The notes beneath the pieces are model-generated. The model ran no database searches and was not told the DNA's origin. It saw only the letters and a list, made by a program, of their open reading frames with translations. From Siphonodentalium dalli (lineage: Eukaryota > Mollusca > Scaphopoda > Gadilida > Siphonodentaliidae), in NCBI GenBank assembly GCA_032622095.1, contig CP136061.1:173545107-173609106 (forward strand): DNA of 64,000 nucleotides, written 5' to 3'. The position numbers were made by a program, and so were the translations under genes. Shown in pieces: positions 57,500 through 64,000 of this stretch. The first letter of the stretch is position 1. Every line of letters begins with the position of its first letter.

Positions 57500-59136
57500 C
57501 TCTTTCATCAACCCTAAATTGCCAGAGAATGTATGAGAAACCTGATTTTATTTTGCAAAGTATGATACAATAAGAGTCTTCTTCTTGTGAAATAATGTTT
57601 CAAATAACAAGGACATGCATGTAGGTGATTAGCCAAAGAATTGCGGGTGAATATTTTGCCGAAGAATATTCACGACAATCAAGGGGCATAACTCCTTGTC
57701 ACCCAAGGGAAATAACTCCAGATAAGGATTTTTTTGCAATAATCCAATTGAAAAATGGCCCACAGCCTGCAATATTCAATATTGGTTTTCTGAGACAAAG
57801 TATTCCAACGATGATCTGATAAATCTTTCTACTGTCTTTCTCATTTTAAAAACTTGTAAGAGCAAATTATGGTCTAGTTCTGGTATAGCTGGACCATATG
57901 TGAGGAGCTACACAATGCAGGAGCCGATTTAGACTTTAGTTGCGACCGTTTACAACGAAAATAGCTAGGTTTTTTAATTGAGGAAAATGGCAATTTTGAC
58001 TGTCAAAAAAAAAATAACAACAAGAAGCTTGTACAGAAAAAATTATTCAAATTGGTTCATATTTGTTAAAGTTATTAAGTCGGACAGAATTTTCTAAGTC
58101 AAAATAAGTCGAAAATGAAGTGTAATATTACGAAAAAGTCTGAGCCAATCCCTAGCCGCATCATGTAGAGAGGGTATTGCGAGCAGCATGTATACCAAAT
58201 TTTTTTGAAATCGGTTCATATTTGTTAAAGTTATTAAGACAGAATTTTCTAAGTCAAAATAAGTCGAAAATGAGGCGTAACTTTAAAAAATAAGTTGGAC
58301 CAAACCACAATTAGTATCATACGGAGAGGCAGTCCTAAGGAGATTGCATACAAAAAATTATTGAAATCGGTTCATAGTTGTTCGAGTTATGAGGTCGGAC
58401 GGACGGACAGCGATACGATGGACGGACAGACAAACGGAGGGAGAAAGCGTGACGGATGCAGTCAATCCAGTATACCCCCCATTTTCTTCGAAAGTGGGGG
58501 TATATAAATTGTGATATATAATTAAATCTCTAACAACAAGCTTATCATCATTGTGCTATAAATAAAATACCAAAATGACACATATGCATGTGGTCTAAAC
58601 TGTCACTGAGGCACACTGGGGCCTGTGGGAGTTTATAATCACGGTGTTTGTTTTAGCGACTTTTACGTTTTTACCTTGAAAAATATGTGATTCAATCAGC
58701 AAAAACGGCAATTTTGACTATTAAAAAAACTAATAAAACAATCTAAAGTACACATAATCTTTATTGTAATGTCAGGTTGTGATACTATCATGTTTAAATT
58801 AGTTAATGCATTGGTAAAATGCAGATTTTTCATGTAAATGATTGTCTAAATATATTTTTCTGAAATTGTCGGACATTTTGGATTTCGCTGCAGATCGGAC
58901 ACTTTGTTTACAAACTTATTTCATCATTTTAATGTTTAAACATCTTTAAAAGAATTAAACATCAGATATATACTGCAGAATTTAATTAGAAACTTTTAAA
59001 ACAATAATTTTATGAAACTTGTCATACAGTTGTGATCAAAATAATTACAGTTACAATTATGGCCAAAAATTTCGGCCCTGGCAATTTAAGGACGGAACTT
59101 TTGAGCCGATAATATCGGCCCCTGGCAATCAAAGAG
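57500..59136. mobile_element. TTAA-flanked element, copy 2
   Basis: TTAA lies at 57496-57499 and 59137-59140. The ends read CTCTTTCATCAACC and, inward from the right, CTCTTTGATTGCC. The junction near 58724 is contiguous where copy 1 (31329-38300) is interrupted. This copy has its own insertion at about 58021-58510: three units of 'ttcatatttgttaaagttat' ending in GGACGGACGG and the hairpin ATACCCCCC...GGGGGTAT at 58473-58502. Confidence 0.85.
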
Positions 59137-59140
59137 TTAA

Positions 59141-59784
59141 CTGATAGCACGATATCGTGGTATTTATGAGTGTTTTTGTCGCTAGAATTACAAGTATTCA
59201 CATTGTTGATTACACGATTGGCGAATTCATCCGCAGCCCCGCCCATAGATGTCAACTGCACTCGCCAAACATTTGGCTGACTTTGTGTGACTTTGGGACG
59301 AGCACTCAGTACAACTAAGTATAGTGCGTGAAACATTTCACATGCTGTGCTCTTTGAAGATTATATTACTTCACCATTCGCTGTGACAGTATGCGGATCA
59401 AATGCGCTATAATTAGTTTTGCGCGAAAGGGTGTGTGTCGTACTTATGATAAACATACTATCAAATTTTACAGTTTTGTGTGAAAGGGTTTTCTGTGAAA
59501 GGGTGTTACGATAAACATATAATTTGGAATTGGTATTTCCGTCATATGAATCTGGACCGGTAACATGTGACTGTATGATCATATATAGTCATAGTAGGCA
59601 TGCATATTTGCGACAATTCACAGTCAGCAAATACATACTTCATAGATTGTCATTCGTGTACAGCCGAGTATCCCTTCATGTTAATCATGTATAGCATAGT
59701 TTCCCCTCGTCATGCATACTGGAGCATGCCAATTTATCATAACGAACGATACATTTTTGGAACTCCGGAAAAAATATGGGACTA
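59141..59784. other. Unassigned sequence
   Basis: Not matched to repeats in the window. A minus-strand frame is open from 59336 into the TTAA element at 59022, and its 59150-59336 part is somewhat protein-like, but it has no splice or domain support. 'gtgaaagggt' words recur near 59428-59500. Confidence 0.3.
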
Positions 59785-61712
59785 TTAGGGACCTTGTCAA
59801 ATTGCAAGCGGTAAATCCGCCGGAGAACGGAGTATTTTTCTCCGCTCTCCGCTAAAAACTCCGCTTTCCGGTCAGGTAAATAGCGTAAAACACGGCGGAG
59901 TTTATCGTGACGTTGAGCGGGGTTATAACGGAGTTTCCAATGGGAGTTTTTATTACGTTCATCGAGTTTTTGGCGGAGTTTCAAGCGGAGTTTTCTTCCG
60001 ATGTTCATCGGAGTTTTTGGTCGAGTTTCAACCGGAGTTTTCTTCCAATGTATCCGCTCATGTTTGAGTTTCCCCTAAAACTCCGCTTAAGTTTATATTA
60101 AATAGGAAACACGGCAGATTTTGTTTTTGTTTCGTTCAAAGCCCCGGTTGACGGCGTACAATAATTTCATTCTTAATATTGAAAGATGTAGGCAATTGTA
60201 TGTGCACACGATTTGGGATTTTGCACATGAGTGTTTTACATGAAATCACCATAGAAAACCAATCTTCGGCCCATCCGTCTGATGATCACTGCGATCAATA
60301 CCCACAATTACAGATTGCGTTCGACTAATTATAGCCGGTAGGGCGTTGTTATTAATATGTACGCCCTGTATCGCCTACGATATATATGACAGAGTTCAGC
60401 CCCCTGCTACAACAGTCTGACTGTTGCCATAGCGTGCATACTCAACTTGTAAGGGAAATATAATAATATTCTGAGAATTTGAAGGTATCACGCGATCTTT
60501 TTTTGTCAGATATAGGCACATATATGTATAATATACCAGTAAGTACATATGTTTAATAAAGTAATTTATAGTATTATATGATATACATATATATATGTAC
60601 CAACATATGTGTGCACACACAACTTGACAAGATTTGCAGTTGACAAGATCAGGTTGTGTCAAAAAATCTCCAATGCGTATATCAACTCGCTATTGCGTCA
60701 CCGTCTAATTATAAAGTAACAGGTGGGGGTTTAAATTTGTTGTGCACGGGAACCCTCCATAACACGTGCTTCGATTCCAACTTGGACACGGATTATTGAC
60801 TTGATCGAGTTGCCCACGCAAATTCCTGTTTGCGCGGATGCCAAAATTGACACCTAACGCTCAAACGTAGTCAAACGTCATGTTAGTTGCATTGTCATTA
60901 CGATGTCGTAAAGTTCAAAGATGCCGCCGGTCAGCTGTGACCTTGATGTAACAATGCTACAATAGACTGATACATATATAGTAACGACTTGTTACACCGA
61001 GTTATCATAATTATATTCTCGTTGCTTGCGGTTAACCAGTCATACAATTCGTGTCACGGCCGCGGTGACAAGGTTACACACATAGGCTACATGTAAGCTG
61101 ACACATGAATAATTTCATTTCCGAAAATACAGTATAACTATAAATAATTTGTTTATGACGAATCGTTGAGCTTGTCGAACACGCAACAGGTATTAATAGG
61201 CCTATATATCAACGAATCTGCATAAATTTGTTCAGCCGATCAGACTGACTAAACAGTGGTGATTATGGAGCTAATTTATTTGGCGGGGGGGGGGGGGGGG
61301 TAAATATATACATAGGCCTATATAATATAGACTGAAGAGAGCAAAATATAATATATATTTATGGAATAAAAAAATTCTTATCTGCAAAATTTTGCCACAG
61401 GAAGTTTTAATGCAACTCTTCGATAGTGACGTCATGGTTGACGTTACTGTTAGAGAAAAACTGTTTACTTGGGGAATCATACCATGCAGATTTAAAAACA
61501 AAATGGGTTATTATATATATGGGCCCAGAGAGAGGATTTCACAGTAAAATAATCAAAAAAATAATCTAAAACGAAATGGGACATGCATAACAACATAACA
61601 TGCATAAAAACATAACAACAATACAGTGCAATTGTGTCCGCTTTGAATATACTTTACCTATTTTGCAATTTTTGTGTCGAATTCCAAAGAGTCAAATACG
61701 GCCCAGCTGAAC

Positions 61713-61825
61713 ACACAGGTCCCCCAAAACAAAAACTGACCCGACCCCAATAATACTTAATCCTATCTATAGGATTCAGTATTATTGGGGGTGGGGTGGG
61801 GTCAATTTTTGTTCTCGGGACATGT
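61713..61825. repeat. GGTCCC foldback element, copy 2
   Basis: 'aactgacccgaccccaataa' pairs with 'ttgggggtggggtggggtca' around AATCCTATCTATAGGATT. It is the same family as 30036-30138. Confidence 0.8.
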
Positions 61826-61974
61826 GGCTGAAAAGACCCATTTAAATTTGTCAAGATATCAGGCGCCAACAATTTAGAGCCTGAAAACTCTCGAAGTCCT
61901 ACTAGAAGATGCATTTTCAGACTCCCATTCCCATGAACAAGGACTCGATAATTGATAATGTTCATAAATAATTA

Positions 61975-62120
61975 GGAGATAAACATACCCTGTTGAGTTG
62001 TACATTCTGGGATTCGAGCATGAAAACAGTTTGTGAACGAGCCGGCTTGCCGGCGAGTTCACAAACTGTTTTCATGCTCGAATCCCAGAATGTACAACGA
62101 AACAGGGTACGTTTATCTCC
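61975..62120. repeat. 146-bp near-perfect palindrome
   Basis: GGAGATAAACATACCCTG at the left pairs with the right end, and the arms match for about 70 bp with few differences. They meet at GCCGGCTTGCCGGC (62041-62054). GATTCGAGCATGAAAACAG and its complement flank the centre. Confidence 0.95.
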
Positions 62121-62289
62121 ATTGTAATTCAATCTAGCAAGGAATTTGCAAAAAAAACTGTATAAAAAGTATCATTTAGTCATTTTCGTGACACGAATCG
62201 AGACTTTCATTTCGCTGTGCACAAATCATTGGGTGTGTCCATTGCGTTACTCGGAACACTGCTCCGTAACCATTTCCTGTGGGGGCGTG

Positions 62290-62490
62290 TTGGCTCGTTT
62301 CGCTACTCCGTTCTGCGCCGATCAAATTGTACCGTACCACATTCAGATTTGATGCACGCTGAAGCGGCCGATGAACGGTATCTATAGACAACAACGCGCG
62401 GGTGTGCTCGTTTCGCTACTCGTTCTGCGCTGATTACATTTGACTGTGCTACATTCAGATTTGATGCACGCTAAAGCGGCCGATGTCGGT
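62290..62490. repeat. Direct duplication of about 110 bp
   Basis: 'gctcgtttcgctactccgtt' (62292) and 'gctcgtttcgctactcgttc' (62407) begin two copies that both run to 'gatttgatgcacgct' and 'aagcggccgatg'. GC is higher than in the surroundings. Confidence 0.8.
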
Positions 62491-62639
62491 GAATCGAAAA
62501 CGAAAGTTAGCCGCTCTCGGCCAATCAGAATGCTTGATTTTAGTGACAAATACTCAATTGAATTACAATACCGGTTATTACAGGTTATTAGGTTATGCTT
62601 AAATATGACGTACTCCCCGTGCAGGTGACTGATCATGCA

Positions 62640-63020
62640 TGTTCGGTTTGTTTATCTTTGAGCACGTGGTCATCACACAGCGCGCGAGACATAAAGCTCA
62701 CTACGTCACACCGCGTGCATACAGGTGCGAAGTGTACTGTTGAATTGGGCTGGGGTTATTAATTCGGGGCTGTATATATAATGTTATGATTTGCTCAGCT
62801 CAGCTTCGTGGGGTGAAGGGGAAGATCTCTCGATCTTTTCGACCATCCGAAGCGCCCTTCTACTCTATTGCGAGTCAGCTCAGCCTCATCAACGCGTCGA
62901 TCGCAAGCAATGGAACGCAGATCGCTTACTTTACATTAAAATTACAATTATTCATGATCTTTTATCAAGATTTCAAAGTACGTTACATTACAATGTTAAA
63001 AATCGCAGTTTCAATATGTT
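62640..63020 (+). promoter_or_regulatory. Possible promoter and leader within the 3.9 kb element
   Basis: A relatively CpG-rich stretch (62650-62930) contains TGTATATATAATG (62770-62782) and GCTCAGCTCAGC just after. An ATG at 62786 opens 78 codons (MICSAQLRGVKGKISRSF and on), ending at 63022, with GC-rich third positions in its first half. It may be the remnant of the element's own promoter and first exon. No family recognised and no splice site assigned. Confidence 0.2.
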
Positions 63021-63645
63021 GAATTTATATGAGTTAAGTTCACATTGAAATACCGCCCACCACTACAAATTTTTAAGTCCGCTTGTAAATTTTGATGATA
63101 TTCCAGATAATATTATTTTGAGAACTGATCTTGTGATATAGTATTCACTTGCCCCAGATATATATAGGCCATGAATCCTGACTGAGTTTTACTATATTTT
63201 ACTATATCATAACGATAAGCCAATCTGTGGACTTTATTTTATACCTAGAGTTTCTCCAGTAGGTTTAAACTAGCGGAGTTTTATACCAGAGTGGCCTTTC
63301 AGCTCTGAACCTCATCACTCTAGTCGGAACGGAGTTTTGTTCTGCAATATTAAACAGCCAGACAGCGGAGTTTACCGCTCCTCTTTCAGCATTGGGCTCA
63401 TCGGAGATTCTGCTCTCGCCCAGCGGAGTTTTTATCTAATAACAGCGGAGTTTACCGCTGACGTCGCAGCGGAGTTTTTCACTGTTTTTGCAAATTTTGA
63501 CGTAATGACCACCGGAGTTTACAGGGGAGAAAAAACTCCGATGTGCGTTGCAATTTCACAAGCGGAGACGGGAGTTTTTAGCGGAGAGCGGAGAAAAATA
63601 CTCCGTTCTCCGGCGGATTTACCGCTTGCAATTTGACAAGGTCCC

Positions 63646-64000
63646 TTACCTATTTAATAATTAGTGACATGCTCTATGATTTCCAACATCATGATTGTAT
63701 CGGTAACATTTACAATGTAATCAGTAGATTATGACATAATTGTAAGATTTTAATGGGAAATCAGTAAGTTGTACCAGAGATACCGATTGTGTTTCGGTAG
63801 ATTCTACCAGAACAGCATGTTCAACACGTCGGTAAACTTTCGGTACTCCGGAAAATTACTGGGAAATTACTGGACGTTCGGTAATATTTTCGGAATTACC
63901 GAATTAAATATTACTCAATTTTTAGTCAATAAAAAAAGTGGTTCAGCTACTTTTGGGTGCAAATGTAAAATCTCAATTTAACATGCTTATTTAATAAGTT
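63646..64000. other. Array of TTCGGTA/ACCGAA words at the window edge
   Basis: Words such as TTCGGTAGATTCTACC, ACTTTCGGTACTCCGG and TTACTGGGAAATTACTGG (63700-63905) resemble the subterminal arrays of the other elements. No cap is visible before the window ends; the words also echo 50100-50140. Confidence 0.4.

Larger units (their letters stand above)
59788..63645. mobile_element. 3.9 kb TTA-flanked element with 75-bp perfect terminal repeats
   Basis: TTA lies at 59785-59787 and 63646-63648. The ends read inward GGGACCTTGTCAAATT and stay identical for 75 bp, then continue as CGGAGTTTT-word arrays (59880-60090; 63265-63590). It contains two foldbacks (61713-61825; 61975-62120), a poly-G run (61284-61300), a direct duplication (62290-62490) and a block with a possible promoter and open frame (62640-63020). 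No transposase recognised. The perfect terminal repeats suggest the most recent insertion of this group. Confidence 0.9.

Noticed and set aside
59022-59336. Minus-strand 104-codon frame
   Set aside because: Crosses the border of the TTAA element, so it cannot be an old gene as it stands; no domain.
59685-60008. Minus-strand 107-codon basic frame
   Set aside because: Mostly the antisense of the CGGAGTTTT array at the left end of the 3.9 kb element.
60140-60330. Plus-strand frame of about 59 codons including MSVLHEITIENQSSAHPSDD
   Set aside because: Looks protein-like, but it is short, inside a transposon, and has no donor or similarity that I know.
61975-62120. GATTCGAGC-type sequence considered as a tRNA B box
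   Set aside because: It lies in both arms of a palindrome, and no A box, acceptor stem or anticodon arm can be folded around it.

Overview
This window looks like repeat-dense intergenic and intronic DNA from a metazoan, most likely a bivalve or other mollusc. It is AT-rich, has no operon-like coding and no long open frame, and is full of dispersed repeats of the kind I know from bivalve genomes: modules beginning 'gggccataactctg', ending in ACGG/CGGA-rich runs followed by a TATACCCCC...GGGGGTATA hairpin, and ending in 'caggtgagcta'. The species assignment is inference. I see no rRNA, tRNA or CRISPR, and no intact transposase or reverse transcriptase.

Most of the sequence can be read as nested insertions. 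A dispersed repeat of about 2 kb occurs three times: 1454-2534 plus 6554-7075, 7849-9945 (uninterrupted), and 31174-31328 plus 38301-38790 plus 40487-41390. Copy 1 is interrupted by a 4.0 kb TTA-flanked element (2535-6553), which itself contains a 0.9 kb element (5008-5911). Copy 3 is interrupted by a TTAA-flanked element (31329-38300, itself split by about 5.8 kb of later insertions) and by a hAT-like element (38791-40486). Copy 2 supplies the empty sites for all three. An 8.7 kb element with 57-bp terminal inverted repeats (10805-19526) splits another repeat whose unsplit copy lies inverted at 52451-53290; inside it sits a 6.1 kb element (11764-17886). Further elements lie at 21002-22401 (hAT-like), 26308-27576, 53933-55211, 56690-57056, 57500-59136 and 59788-63645 (75-bp perfect terminal repeats, the freshest).

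The most unusual pattern is a group of at least a dozen element ends sharing a cap close to GGGANCNTSTCAAAW next to a TTA or TAA flank. Each cap leads into a different array of short CGG/CGA-rich words (CGGAGTTT, TTCCGCAAA, TTTCGACATTATCG, ATCGGGAAA, ACCGATAGAATG). Some of these elements also share internal sequence.

Coding signal is sparse. Three short minus-strand stretches, in unique islands between repeats, look like internal exons with good splice sites and compatible phase: 36452-36545, 24290-24505 and 10093-10263. They may belong to one gene with large transposon-filled introns; I do not recognise the protein. Weaker exon-like stretches lie at 43379-43491 and, inside transposons, at 27326-27391 and 18021-18109. 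On the plus strand there are two possible signal-peptide first exons (7673-7759, 45042-45104). Two decayed 3' ends of non-LTR retrotransposons (15145-15505 minus, 46316-46897 plus) carry the same zinc-knuckle motif and the same 3' tail.
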